A stretch of 64,000 nucleotides of DNA from GCA-002727615 sp964442655 (GTDB taxonomy: Bacteria > Pseudomonadota > Alphaproteobacteria > TMED109): the NCBI GenBank assembly GCA_964442655.1, contig CAYTZM010000004.1, positions 1 to 64,000 on the forward strand. Reading direction: 5' to 3'. Under the pieces are notes generated by a model. That model worked only from the letters and a program-made list of their open reading frames with translations. It was not told the DNA's origin and made no database searches. This document shows positions 46,214-54,866 of the stretch, one piece after another. The number at the start of each line of letters is the position of its first letter. Position 1 is the first letter of the stretch. A program made the position numbers and the translations under genes.

Positions 46214-46242
46214 ACTATATATCACCATATATAGCGTAGTAT
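46212..46242. promoter_or_regulatory. Second inverted repeat upstream of iscR
   Basis: CTATATAT (46215-46222) and ATATATAG (46227-46234) form an 8-bp perfect inverted repeat with a CACC centre; outer ATACTA/TAGTAT arms give a longer imperfect palindrome. It lies over the predicted -10 and the start of the leader. It could be a second operator or a hairpin in the 5' leader; its A/T nature leaves chance possible. Confidence 0.4.
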
Positions 46243-46256
46243 AAGTAGAGGTAATA

Positions 46257-46721
46257 ATGATTAAAGTTTCAAGAATGGCTGATTATGCTATTTTATTAAT
46301 GTGTAAAATGGCTAATAATAGTGATTCTATATATAGTGCTCATGAATTATCTATTGCTACGTTGCTGCCAATTACTACTATTAGTAAAATATTGACTAAA
46401 TTAACTAAGGCAGAAATTTTAAATTCAGTTAGAGGTGTAAGTGGTGGTTATAAATTGTCAAGGCCAGCAAAGGATATTTCTGTAGGCAGTATTATAGATG
46501 TTATAGAAGGAAAAGTTGCATTAACATTTTGTGTTGAGGAAAATAATAATTGTGATTTAGCATCTATGTGTCCTTCATATAATAATTGGCATATTATTAA
46601 TGATGCTATACGAAGTGCTTTAAACTCAATTTCTATTGCAGATATGAATAATCCTATTTTTTATACAAATAAAAATAAAATGAATCCAATTTTAAGTAAA
46701 TTCATAAATATGGAAAATTAA
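46257..46721 (+). CDS. iscR: Rrf2-family Fe-S regulator (IscR-like)
   Basis: 154 residues. The N-terminal winged helix has MADYAILLMCKMAN, PITTISKILTKLTKAEIL and RGVSGGYKLSRP. Three Cys follow in FCVEENNNCDLASMC, close to the C-x5-C-x5-C set that holds the [2Fe-2S] cluster in IscR. It heads the suf operon and probably senses Fe-S supply through the operator just upstream. Its stop overlaps sufB by one base (TAATG). AGAGG precedes the ATG. Confidence 0.92.
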   Translation: MIKVSRMADYAILLMCKMANNSDSIYSAHELSIATLLPITTISKILTKLTKAEILNSVRGVSGGYKLSRPAKDISVGSIIDVIEGKVALTFCVEENNNCDLASMCPSYNNWHIINDAIRSALNSISIADMNNPIFYTNKNKMNPILSKFINMEN

Positions 46722-48199
46722 TGCCAATAGATAATAAAACTATAGAGACTATAGACCAAGTTACAAAAGAATATAAATATGGTTTTGTAACTGATATTGA
46801 GACTGAGTTTGCTCCAAAAGGTTTAAATGAGAAAATAGTAAATTTTATTTCGAAGAAAAATGATGAACCAGAATGGTTATTAAAATGGCGATTAGATGCT
46901 TATAAAAAGTGGCTTAAAATGTCTAATAATGATCATAAATGGGCAAATTTATCTTTTCCAAAAATTGATTTTCAGGATGCATATTATTATGCTGCACCTA
47001 AGTTAGATTCTGAAAAACCTAAAAGTTTAGATGAAATTGATCCTGAAATTATAGAGACTTATAATAAATTAGGAATTCCATTAAAAGAGCAAGAAATATT
47101 AGCAGGTATAGCTGGTAAAGAGAATATAGCAGTAGATGCTGTTTTTGATTCTGTTTCTGTAGCAACTACGTTTAAATCTAAATTGTCAGAATTAGGAATT
47201 ATATTTTGTCCAATTTCTGAAGCAGTAAAAGAGCATCCAAAGTTAGTGCAAAAATATTTAGGCTCTGTAGTTCCTAAAATGGATAATTTTTATGCTGCAT
47301 TAAATTCTGCAGTATATTCTGATGGATCATTTGTTTATATCCCTGAAGGTGTTAAATGTCCTATGGATTTAAGTACATACTTTAGAATTAATGCGGCGGA
47401 TACAGGCCAGTTTGAGAGGACCTTAATTATTGCTGATAAAGGTTCTTATGTGTCTTATTTAGAAGGCTGTACTGCTCCTATGCGTGATGAAAATCAGCTA
47501 CATGCTGCAGTGGTTGAATTAGTAGCTTTAGATGATGCTGAAATAAAATATTCTACAGTTCAGAATTGGTATCCTGGTGACGTAAATGGCAAAGGAGGTA
47601 TATATAATTTTGTTACAAAAAGAGGTGTTTGTAAAGGTGTTAACTCTCGAATCTCATGGACTCAGGTAGAGACAGGCTCTGCAATCACATGGAAATATCC
47701 ATCAGTTTTATTACAAGGAGATGGATCGAAAGGAGAATTTTATTCTGTAGCAATTTCAAATAAAAAACAACAAGCGGATACAGGAACAAAAATGGTTCAT
47801 ATAGGAAAAAATACAAAATCTACAATTATTTCTAAAGGAATTTCTGCTGGCGAAGGACAACAAACTTATAGAGGCTTAGTAAGAATGCAGGCCGGCGCGG
47901 ATAATTCTAATAATTTTTCTCAGTGCGACTCTTTGCTTATTGGAAATAAGTGTGGAGGACATACAGTTCCTTACATAGACTCTAGAAATAGTTCTTCTGA
48001 TGTTGCTCATGAAGCAACAACATCAAAAATTAGTGATGAACAATTATTTTATTGCCAACAAAGAGGTTTAAATGCTGAAGAAGCCATTGCTCTTATAGTA
48101 AATGGGTTTTGTAAGGAGGTATTACAAAAGTTACCTATGGAATTTGCAGTAGAAGCTCAAAAGCTCCTTGGCATTAGTCTTGAAGGTTCGATCGGTTAA
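46721..48199 (+). CDS. sufB: Fe-S scaffold protein SufB
   Basis: 492 residues, typical. The conserved core is present: NSAVYSDGSFVYIPEGVKCP, YLEGCTAPMRDENQLHAAVVEL, QQTYRGLVRMQ and the SQCDSLLIG region containing the Cys that helps build the cluster, then the C-terminal EEAIALIVNGFCKEVL. With SufC2D it assembles [4Fe-4S] clusters from SufS sulfur. Confidence 0.97.
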   Translation: MPIDNKTIETIDQVTKEYKYGFVTDIETEFAPKGLNEKIVNFISKKNDEPEWLLKWRLDAYKKWLKMSNNDHKWANLSFPKIDFQDAYYYAAPKLDSEKPKSLDEIDPEIIETYNKLGIPLKEQEILAGIAGKENIAVDAVFDSVSVATTFKSKLSELGIIFCPISEAVKEHPKLVQKYLGSVVPKMDNFYAALNSAVYSDGSFVYIPEGVKCPMDLSTYFRINAADTGQFERTLIIADKGSYVSYLEGCTAPMRDENQLHAAVVELVALDDAEIKYSTVQNWYPGDVNGKGGIYNFVTKRGVCKGVNSRISWTQVETGSAITWKYPSVLLQGDGSKGEFYSVAISNKKQQADTGTKMVHIGKNTKSTIISKGISAGEGQQTYRGLVRMQAGADNSNNFSQCDSLLIGNKCGGHTVPYIDSRNSSSDVAHEATTSKISDEQLFYCQQRGLNAEEAIALIVNGFCKEVLQKLPMEFAVEAQKLLGISLEGSIG

Positions 48200-48229
48200 T
48201 TTTAATTAAAATATAAGAGGTATAATATT

Positions 48230-48985
48230 GTGGCTATAACATTAGAAATTAATGATTTGGAAGTAGAAATAGATAATAAAAATATTCTTAACGGTTTATC
48301 ACTTTCAATTGAGCAAGGAGAAATAGCAGCTATAATGGGCCCTAATGGAGCGGGTAAGTCCACTTTAGCATCAGTTTTGGCCGGTAAAGAAGGATATTTT
48401 ATTAAAGGAGGGTCTGTTAAATATTTAGGGAAAGATCTTTTAAAAATGTCTATAGAGGAAAGAGCTACAAATGGGTTATTTCTTGCTTTTCAATATCCAG
48501 TTGAAATACCGGGTGTAGTCACTTCTGTTTTTGTTAGAACAGCTTTAAATGCACAAAGAAAAATGAGAGGAGAGAATGAATTAGATGCTGCAGAGTTTTT
48601 GAAATTAGCTAGAGTTAAAGCAAAAGAATTGCAGATGAGTGAAGATTTTTTTTCTCGTGCAGTAAATGTTGGTTTTTCTGGTGGGGAAAAAAAACGGGCA
48701 GAAATTTTTCAAATGGCAATGTTGTCACCGACTCTTGCTATTTTAGATGAAACAGATTCAGGATTAGATATTGATGCATTAAGAATTGTAGCAGAAGGTG
48801 TTAATAGGTTACGTTCAAATAAATTAAGTGGTTTAGTTATAACTCATTACCAAAGATTGTTAGAGTATTTAACACCAGATACAGTCCATATTTTGGCAAA
48901 AGGAAAAATTGTTAAAACAGGAGGTAAATCTTTAGCTTTAGATATAGAGAATAAAGGCTATCAAGGTATTATGGGGGTATCTTAA
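48230..48985 (+). CDS. sufC: SUF ATPase SufC
   Basis: 251 residues, ABC-type ATPase. Walker A GPNGAGKST, Q-loop LAFQYPVEIPGV, signature FSGGEKKRAEIFQM, Walker B LAILDETDSGLD and switch His in ITHYQRLL. The start is GTG at 48230 with AGAGG about ten bases upstream. It drives opening of the SufBCD complex. Confidence 0.97.
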   Translation: MAITLEINDLEVEIDNKNILNGLSLSIEQGEIAAIMGPNGAGKSTLASVLAGKEGYFIKGGSVKYLGKDLLKMSIEERATNGLFLAFQYPVEIPGVVTSVFVRTALNAQRKMRGENELDAAEFLKLARVKAKELQMSEDFFSRAVNVGFSGGEKKRAEIFQMAMLSPTLAILDETDSGLDIDALRIVAEGVNRLRSNKLSGLVITHYQRLLEYLTPDTVHILAKGKIVKTGGKSLALDIENKGYQGIMGVS

Positions 48986-48988
48986 TTT

Positions 48989-50332
48989 ATGACAAATATT
49001 CTTGATATTAAAGATAAATACATAGACTTATATCATAAGAATAAATCCTTATTACCAGGAAACAATCTTGAATGGTTAAACAAGATAAGAGAAGATGATA
49101 TTTCTCAATTTAAATTATATGGTATTCCCAATACTAATGTAGAAGAATGGCGTTCCTATTCATATAAATATTTAACAAAAAATTATTATAGTTTGTCATT
49201 AAAGGAAGGCGATTTAAATGGTTTGCCTAATATTGAAGAAAGAGATTTTAATTGTTCGCTAAGGATAGTATTTTCTAATGGAAAAATGATAAGAGTTGAT
49301 TGTAATGAAATTCCTGCTGGTATAAAAATAAATTCTTTAAAATATTTTATAAAAAATCATCCAGAATTAATTAAAAATGATATTAAATCTGTTAATCATT
49401 ATCTTGATCCACGTTTATCTCAAACATTAGACATTAAATCTCAAAGTCTTGTTTCATTGAATTCAGCATTTTATGAAGATGGAGCAGTAATTTTTGTTGA
49501 TAAAAATATTGAAGTTCCTGGCTATATAGAAATAATATATCTGGATTCTATAGAAGATAATTCTATGTATCATATGAGGTCTATAGTAAATCTTGATGAA
49601 GGGGCCAAATGCAATATTATAGAAAGAACTATTAATTCTAATAATAAGAATAAACTATTTTTTTCTTCAAAAGTAACAAATATTAATTTGTCAAAAAATT
49701 CTTCATTATCACTTATGAGGTTAATAGAAGGCAATCTTGATAATACGCATATTAATAATTTATATGCAGATTTAGACGAAGATGCGACTTTAAATAATTC
49801 TTCTTTTGTTTTTTCTAAAGGAGAGTCCAGAGAAGAGATAAGAGTTAGGATGCAAGGGCAAGGCTCTAATGCTAATATAGATGGTTTGATTTTAGGGAGT
49901 AAAAAATCAAAAAATGAAATACTCACAAAAGTTTCTCATTTAAATAAAAACTCTAAGAGTAACCAGAATATTAGAATTGTTTTGGATGATGAATCACGAG
50001 GAGCATTTCAGGGAAAAATTAGAGTTGATAAAGGAGCTAATAAAACTATGGCTAATATGTCAGGTAAGAGTTTATTATTAGATAAATTAGCACGGGTATA
50101 TACAAAGCCTGAATTAGAGATTTTGGCTGATGATGTTATTTGTTCACATGGATTAACAGTAGGAAATATAGATAAAGAACAAATATTTTATCTGTGTTCT
50201 CGTGGCATTAGTAAAAAAGAGGCTGAAAAAATATTAATTGAAGCGTTTAGTAAGATAATAATAGAAAATTTGTCAAATTTATTTAAAGAAAAAGCGGAGA
50301 AACGAATAATTGAATATTATGAAAAAAAATAA
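48989..50332 (+). CDS. sufD: Fe-S assembly protein SufD
   Basis: 447 residues. The C-terminal core is typical of SufD: GKIRVDKGANKTMANMSGKSLLL, KPELEILADDVICSHGLTVG (the conserved His used in cluster building) and the LCSRGISKKEAEKILIEAF end shared with SufB. The N-terminal half is more variable. It lies 3 bases after sufC. Confidence 0.95.
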   Translation: MTNILDIKDKYIDLYHKNKSLLPGNNLEWLNKIREDDISQFKLYGIPNTNVEEWRSYSYKYLTKNYYSLSLKEGDLNGLPNIEERDFNCSLRIVFSNGKMIRVDCNEIPAGIKINSLKYFIKNHPELIKNDIKSVNHYLDPRLSQTLDIKSQSLVSLNSAFYEDGAVIFVDKNIEVPGYIEIIYLDSIEDNSMYHMRSIVNLDEGAKCNIIERTINSNNKNKLFFSSKVTNINLSKNSSLSLMRLIEGNLDNTHINNLYADLDEDATLNNSSFVFSKGESREEIRVRMQGQGSNANIDGLILGSKKSKNEILTKVSHLNKNSKSNQNIRIVLDDESRGAFQGKIRVDKGANKTMANMSGKSLLLDKLARVYTKPELEILADDVICSHGLTVGNIDKEQIFYLCSRGISKKEAEKILIEAFSKIIIENLSNLFKEKAEKRIIEYYEKK

Positions 50333-51554
50333 TTTTAATAAACAATTAGATATAAAAAATATTAGATCTCATTTTCCTATTTTTGATACGAATAAGATAG
50401 TGTATTTGGATACAGCTGCGAGCGCGCAAAAGCCTTATAAAGTAATAAAGTGTATAGAAGATTTGTATTCAAATTCATATGCAAACGTACATAGAGGGGT
50501 TTATTCTTTAAGTCAAAAAATAACTGATAAATATGAACAGTCTAGGGAAACAGTTAGAAAATTTATTAATGCAAAAAGCACTAAGGAAATAATTTTTGTT
50601 AGAGGAGCTACGGAAGGCATTAATTTAGTCGCTGAAATAATGGGTAAAATGATATTATCAAAAAATGATGAAATTATATTATCTAGATTAGAACATCACT
50701 CAAATATAGTTCCATGGCAAATAATTTGTGAGCAATATGGAGCAAAAATTAAAATAGCTGAATCTGATGATAAGGGGAATGTGTATTTAAATAATGTTAT
50801 GGACCTTATTACCTCTAGAACAAAATTTATATGTATAACTCATATATCTAATACGCTTGGTACTATACTGCCTGTAAAAGATATATGTAAAGAGGCAAAA
50901 TCTAAAGGTATTTTTACACTTATAGATGGATGCCAGGCAGTTCCACAGATGCCAGTTGATGTCTTAGAAATAGGATGTGATTTTTATGTATTTTCTGGAC
51001 ATAAGACTTATGGTCCAAGCGGAGTGGGTGTTCTTTATGGAAAAGAAAAATTATTATCTGAAGCTTCTCCCTATCAAAGTGGTGGAGATATGATAGATAA
51101 GGTAACATTTGCTAAAACAACATATGCGGATATACCAGGTAAATATGAAGCAGGAACCCCAAATATATCAGGAGTAATAGGTTTAGGAGAAGCTTTAAAT
51201 TGGATGGATTCTATAGGGATAGAAAATATATTTAATCATTCGCAAAATTTATTAAAAGAAGGTTTAAAAATATTAAATAATATTAAAGGTTTTAATGTTA
51301 TTGGGGATCCTGATGAAAGAGGTGGAGTTATTTCTTTTGCATTGAACGACATTCATCCTCATGATGTAGGTACTTTATTAAATACAGATAATATAGCAAT
51401 TAGAACAGGTCACCATTGTGCTCAACCAACTATGGAGCGTTATAAAGTTTCAACAACAGCAAGAGCTTCTATAGGGATATATAATACAGTAGAAGATTTT
51501 GAAAAATTAGCGGAAGGTCTGTATAGGGTAAATAAAGTATTTAAAAATATGTAA
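50310..51554 (+). CDS. sufS: Cysteine desulfurase SufS
   Basis: 414 residues, class V aminotransferase fold. Visible: YLDTAASAQKPYKVI, HRGVYSLSQ, the PLP-Lys motif SGHKTYGPSGVGVLYG, and the catalytic Cys in RTGHHCAQPTMERYKV. It removes sulfur from cysteine for SufBCD. The start is TTG at 50310 (GGAG 10 bases upstream) or ATG at 50319; both lie inside the end of sufD, so translation is coupled. No sufE or sufU partner is in this cluster. Confidence 0.96.
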   Translation: MNIMKKNNFNKQLDIKNIRSHFPIFDTNKIVYLDTAASAQKPYKVIKCIEDLYSNSYANVHRGVYSLSQKITDKYEQSRETVRKFINAKSTKEIIFVRGATEGINLVAEIMGKMILSKNDEIILSRLEHHSNIVPWQIICEQYGAKIKIAESDDKGNVYLNNVMDLITSRTKFICITHISNTLGTILPVKDICKEAKSKGIFTLIDGCQAVPQMPVDVLEIGCDFYVFSGHKTYGPSGVGVLYGKEKLLSEASPYQSGGDMIDKVTFAKTTYADIPGKYEAGTPNISGVIGLGEALNWMDSIGIENIFNHSQNLLKEGLKILNNIKGFNVIGDPDERGGVISFALNDIHPHDVGTLLNTDNIAIRTGHHCAQPTMERYKVSTTARASIGIYNTVEDFEKLAEGLYRVNKVFKNM

Positions 51555-51604
51555 TATTTTAGAATGATTATTTAATATGATTTTAATTAAGGTTAATTAT
51601 AAAT

Positions 51605-51943
51605 ATGAAAGAGTTAGATAATAAGAACATATTATCAAATGAAAATTTGAAAGAAATAATTATAGAAGCTTTAGGAACTGTTTATGATCCTGAAATTCCT
51701 GTAAGTATTTGGGAATTAGGTTTAGTTTACAATATAGATATAGATAATAAAAATAATGTACTAATTACTATGACTTTAACAACTCCAAATTGCCCAGAAG
51801 CTGAGACTATTCCTGAGAGAGTTGCCGAAGCAGTCTCTAAATGTGAGAATATTGGCGATGTAAAGGTTGAAATAGTTTGGGAGCCTGCTTGGACACAAGA
51901 TAATATGAGTGAAGCGGCTAAATTAGAGTTAGGCTTTTTTTAA
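51605..51943 (+). CDS. sufT: SUF-associated MIP18/DUF59 protein SufT
   Basis: 112 residues, DUF59 (MIP18-like) domain: ALGTVYDPEIPVSIWELGLVYNI, MTLTTPNCPEAETIPERVAEAV, and VEIVWEPAWTQDNMSEAAKLELG with the conserved W-x-P. SufT helps mature Fe-S proteins, above all under high Fe-S demand. It lies between sufS and sufA. Confidence 0.94.
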   Translation: MKELDNKNILSNENLKEIIIEALGTVYDPEIPVSIWELGLVYNIDIDNKNNVLITMTLTTPNCPEAETIPERVAEAVSKCENIGDVKVEIVWEPAWTQDNMSEAAKLELGFF

Positions 51944-51959
51944 AGGAGAAAGTTTTCAA

Positions 51960-52304
51960 ATGCTAAAATCAAAATCTGAAGTAATAACTTTAACTGATAA
52001 AGCTATGGATAGGATAAAATATATAATGTCTAAAGCGCCTGATAATACATTAGGAGTTCGATTTGGAGTAAAGACAGGAGGATGCTCCGGTATGGCGTAT
52101 GATGTTAGCTATACAACAAAAGAAAAAATGAATGATGAAAAAATAGTTAAGGATAATATAAATATTTTTATTGATTCATCTGCAATATTATTTTTATTGG
52201 GTAGTAAAGTTGATTGGAATCAAGATAAATTACAATCTAATTTTATTTTTAAAAATCCAAATGAATCTGCGCGTTGTGGTTGTGGGGAGTCATTTACTAT
52301 ATAG
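51960..52304 (+). CDS. sufA: A-type Fe-S carrier (SufA/IscA)
   Basis: 114 residues, HesB/IscA fold. The three ligand Cys are visible: GGCSGMAYDVSY in the middle and the C-terminal CGCGESF pair. It ferries clusters to targets. AAAGGAGAAAG lies upstream of the ATG, one of the best ribosome binding sites in the window. It is the last suf gene, ending 1 base from the convergent coq7 stop. Confidence 0.93.
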   Translation: MLKSKSEVITLTDKAMDRIKYIMSKAPDNTLGVRFGVKTGGCSGMAYDVSYTTKEKMNDEKIVKDNINIFIDSSAILFLLGSKVDWNQDKLQSNFIFKNPNESARCGCGESFTI

Positions 52305-52305
52305 A

Positions 52306-52821
52306 TTATATTTTTTTTGAGATAGTGATTGCTAGTTTAGTAATATTTTTTATGCTTGAGGTAAGTAATGCGTATCCCTGAGTTTCTTCAGCTTTATTTT
52401 TTAATGCAGTTTTTTTATGTTTTATTTCATCGTTTTTAAATTTTTTTATTATTTTAATTAATTCAGTCTCTTTCCCTATTTTTTTAAGTTGTTTTTCTTG
52501 TTTGGAATAATGTTCTTCTATTACTTCTTCTACTGCTACTGTACACGCCATTGCAGCATTACGACTCATTAAAGCTGTCGAAGCTCCTATAAAAAAACCA
52601 CCAATTGACCAAATTGGCGATAAAGCAGTTGGTCTTACATTATTTTTAATCATTAATTTATTAAATTTTTGCAGATGTTCTTGTTCTTGTTTTGCCATTT
52701 CTTTTATAGTTTTATCTTTAGGAAAAACTGCCAACTGTCCTTCATATATTCTTTTGGCACCGAATTCTCCTGCTTGATTTACTCTAATTATTTCATGTAT
52801 TTTTGTATTATTAGTTTTCAT
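52306..52821 (-). CDS. coq7: Demethoxyubiquinone hydroxylase Coq7
   Basis: 171 residues, di-iron protein with four-helix plan. Iron ligand motifs: IIRVNQAGEFGAKRIYEGQ (Glu), KEMAKQEQEHLQKF (ExxH), CTVAVEEVIEEHYSKQ and KFKNDEIKHKKTA. It hydroxylates the ring of 3-demethylubiquinone intermediates. It overlaps the start region of dsbB's end by 11 bases (52811-52821), so the two genes are coupled. Confidence 0.95.
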   Translation of the reverse strand: MKTNNTKIHEIIRVNQAGEFGAKRIYEGQLAVFPKDKTIKEMAKQEQEHLQKFNKLMIKNNVRPTALSPIWSIGGFFIGASTALMSRNAAMACTVAVEEVIEEHYSKQEKQLKKIGKETELIKIIKKFKNDEIKHKKTALKNKAEETQGYALLTSSIKNITKLAITISKKI

Positions 52822-53317
52822 GAGGTTGTTTTTTGCTTAATTGTTTTATAGTTAATAGAATAATAAATAATGTATTTATAAATATATAGAGTAGACTCCA
52901 TTGCACAAGGGTTAACTTTAAAAATTTTGGTGATATTTTATCACATCCTATAGATTGAGTATTAAGTAAACCATTTTGCATTTCTTCTGAAAAGCTTCCT
53001 ATGTTTTCATCTAAACCTGAGCAAGATAATGTTGGTAACCACCAATGTTTTTCTATTCCAAAATGCCAGAATGTTATTATAAAGGTAAGAATGAGAGAAA
53101 CACATATTAATACTGAGATAATATTTTTATATTTATATATTAATCCTAATATTCCTAAAATTAATGTTATTGAATATCCATACCTTTGTAAAATACATAA
53201 ATAACAGGGTTCAAGATTTAAAAAAATTTCAAGAAAAAATGCGAATGTTAAAGCTATAACTGAAATAAGTATTGCAAAAATATGTGTGTTATAAAAATTT
53301 TTATAAAAGTTATACAT
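52811..53317 (-). CDS. dsbB: Disulfide bond formation protein DsbB
   Basis: 168 residues, four membrane segments. The first periplasmic loop has EPCYLCILQRYGY (CxxC that reacts with quinone), the second has two further Cys in LSCSGLDENIG and IGCDKISPKF. It reoxidises DsbA with ubiquinone. It lies between YqaA/DedA and coq7 genes, all minus strand. Confidence 0.93.
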   Translation of the reverse strand: MYNFYKNFYNTHIFAILISVIALTFAFFLEIFLNLEPCYLCILQRYGYSITLILGILGLIYKYKNIISVLICVSLILTFIITFWHFGIEKHWWLPTLSCSGLDENIGSFSEEMQNGLLNTQSIGCDKISPKFLKLTLVQWSLLYIFINTLFIILLTIKQLSKKQPHEN

Positions 53318-53320
53318 TCT

Positions 53321-53908
53321 TTAAAGATACAGCCACATAATTATAACTACAATAATAATTATACCCACTAGGCCGGTAAATAATCCGAAATATTTTTCAA
53401 TATATTTTTTTGCTAGTGTTCCAAATAATCTTATCAGTCCTGTTAGTATGAAAAAACGTAGTCCTCTAGATAAGATTGAAGCTAATAAGAAAGTGAAAAT
53501 GTTTAAATTCATTCCACCGGAAGCTATAGTAATGAGTTTATAAGGAATTGGTGTAAAGCCAGCTAAAAATACAATAATAGCGCCGTTTTTGTTATAATTA
53601 TTTTTAAATTCATTAAATTTATCTTCTAAATGATATATTTGAATTATATTTTCACCAATTATATCCCATAAAAATACTCCTATAAAATAACCAAGAATTC
53701 CACCTAATACTGAAAACAAGGTGGCGATTATTGCTAGTCTTATCCATTTGTAAGGTTTAGATAGCGCCATTGGTAAAAGTAATAAATCAGGAGGAATTGG
53801 GAAAAAAGAACTTTCAGAAAATGATACTATGCTTAATACCCATTCTGATTTAGGTTTTCCTGCTAACAGTAGAATTTTTAAATAAATATTTTTTAAAATC
53901 ATTTTCAA
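53321..53908 (-). CDS. DedA/YqaA family membrane protein
   Basis: 195 residues, five or so membrane segments. The SNARE-associated/VTT pattern is visible: SFSESSFFPIPPDLLLLPMAL with the acidic/Pro start, GYFIGVFLWDIIG, and FLAGFTPIPYKLITIASGGMNLN (the conserved FxxGFTPxPYK). The VTT family moves lipids or lipid carriers across the membrane; this member is YqaA-like. It ends 3 bases from dsbB. Confidence 0.9.
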   Translation of the reverse strand: MKMILKNIYLKILLLAGKPKSEWVLSIVSFSESSFFPIPPDLLLLPMALSKPYKWIRLAIIATLFSVLGGILGYFIGVFLWDIIGENIIQIYHLEDKFNEFKNNYNKNGAIIVFLAGFTPIPYKLITIASGGMNLNIFTFLLASILSRGLRFFILTGLIRLFGTLAKKYIEKYFGLFTGLVGIIIIVVIIMWLYL

Positions 53909-53975
53909 TAAAGATATTACATAGTTAGTTGTTTTTTCTAATAATTAATTTATATTAACCTCTATAAGGATTAAT

Positions 53976-54866
53976 ATGTATAAATTTTATTTAATAATAG
54001 TATTTTTGTTTTATTCTTTCATAGTAAATGCTGGCCCGTTTTCTGATTTTAAAGCGGGAGCTGAGTTATCTGAGGAATTGACTTCTAGCCCTACTGAGCG
54101 TAGAAATACACCAAACTCTGATAGTTTAGAGCAAGCTTTATTAGTTTTGGATCCACAAAATTCTGATATGTGGGATTATTTACAGATTTCTCTATTGGGT
54201 GAGAATAGTAATGTGAGTTTTGTAGAAGATGTGAAAGTTATCATGCAAGATCATGTAGAAGAGCCACATGAGGTTCCCTTAATAGTAAAATTACCAAATA
54301 GGTTACATAATTTTCAAAAACTTATATTAATTATTGAAAATAATCCTATTCAACAAGTAATTGCTTTAACTCCGTTTAAACCAATTGAAGCTTTAGGAAT
54401 GAATGTGCGCTTGGAAGATGACTCTCCAGTTAGAGCAGCTATTCTTGATAATTACGGAGTATGGAACATTGGTTCTAAAATGGTTTTTGTTTCAAGCCCA
54501 GGGGGGTGTTCATCTCCATCATGCGATCCAACAGTAGAAGTTTGTGAACAAGGGGTGGTAGGAAAGATTGCAGTTAAACAGTATGAACGTGAAGGAGAGG
54601 CAGAAAGAATAAAATTAAAAATAACCCATCCTATGGAAACGGGTTTTGTTATGAATGTAGATGGGGATTTAATTCCCGAATATTATGTTAATAGAATACA
54701 TGTAGATGATATAAATGGCCCTATAGCTGATATTGCAACTTATGCAGCGCTATCTTCTGATCCTGTAATACTATTAGATTTGCCAGAAAAAGGTCAAAGT
54801 ATAAGAGTTCATGTAAAGGATTCCCAGGGATTAGAGTTTTTTTCTTATAATAATAATTCAATGTAA
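53976..54866 (+). CDS. Quinoprotein dehydrogenase-associated SoxYZ-like carrier
   Basis: 296 residues with a signal peptide (cut near VNAGP). The N-terminal SoxY-like part has PQNSDMWDYLQISLLG, the middle holds the Cys pair GGCSSPSCDP in place of the SoxY C-terminal Cys, and a SoxZ-like domain (HPMETGFVMNVDGDLIPEYYVN) ends it. This fused form (TIGR04557 type) goes with PQQ-dependent alcohol dehydrogenases and their metallohydrolase partners, not with thiosulfate oxidation. It abuts the next gene directly (stop then ATG). No quinoprotein dehydrogenase is in the window. Confidence 0.88.
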   Translation: MYKFYLIIVFLFYSFIVNAGPFSDFKAGAELSEELTSSPTERRNTPNSDSLEQALLVLDPQNSDMWDYLQISLLGENSNVSFVEDVKVIMQDHVEEPHEVPLIVKLPNRLHNFQKLILIIENNPIQQVIALTPFKPIEALGMNVRLEDDSPVRAAILDNYGVWNIGSKMVFVSSPGGCSSPSCDPTVEVCEQGVVGKIAVKQYEREGEAERIKLKITHPMETGFVMNVDGDLIPEYYVNRIHVDDINGPIADIATYAALSSDPVILLDLPEKGQSIRVHVKDSQGLEFFSYNNNSM

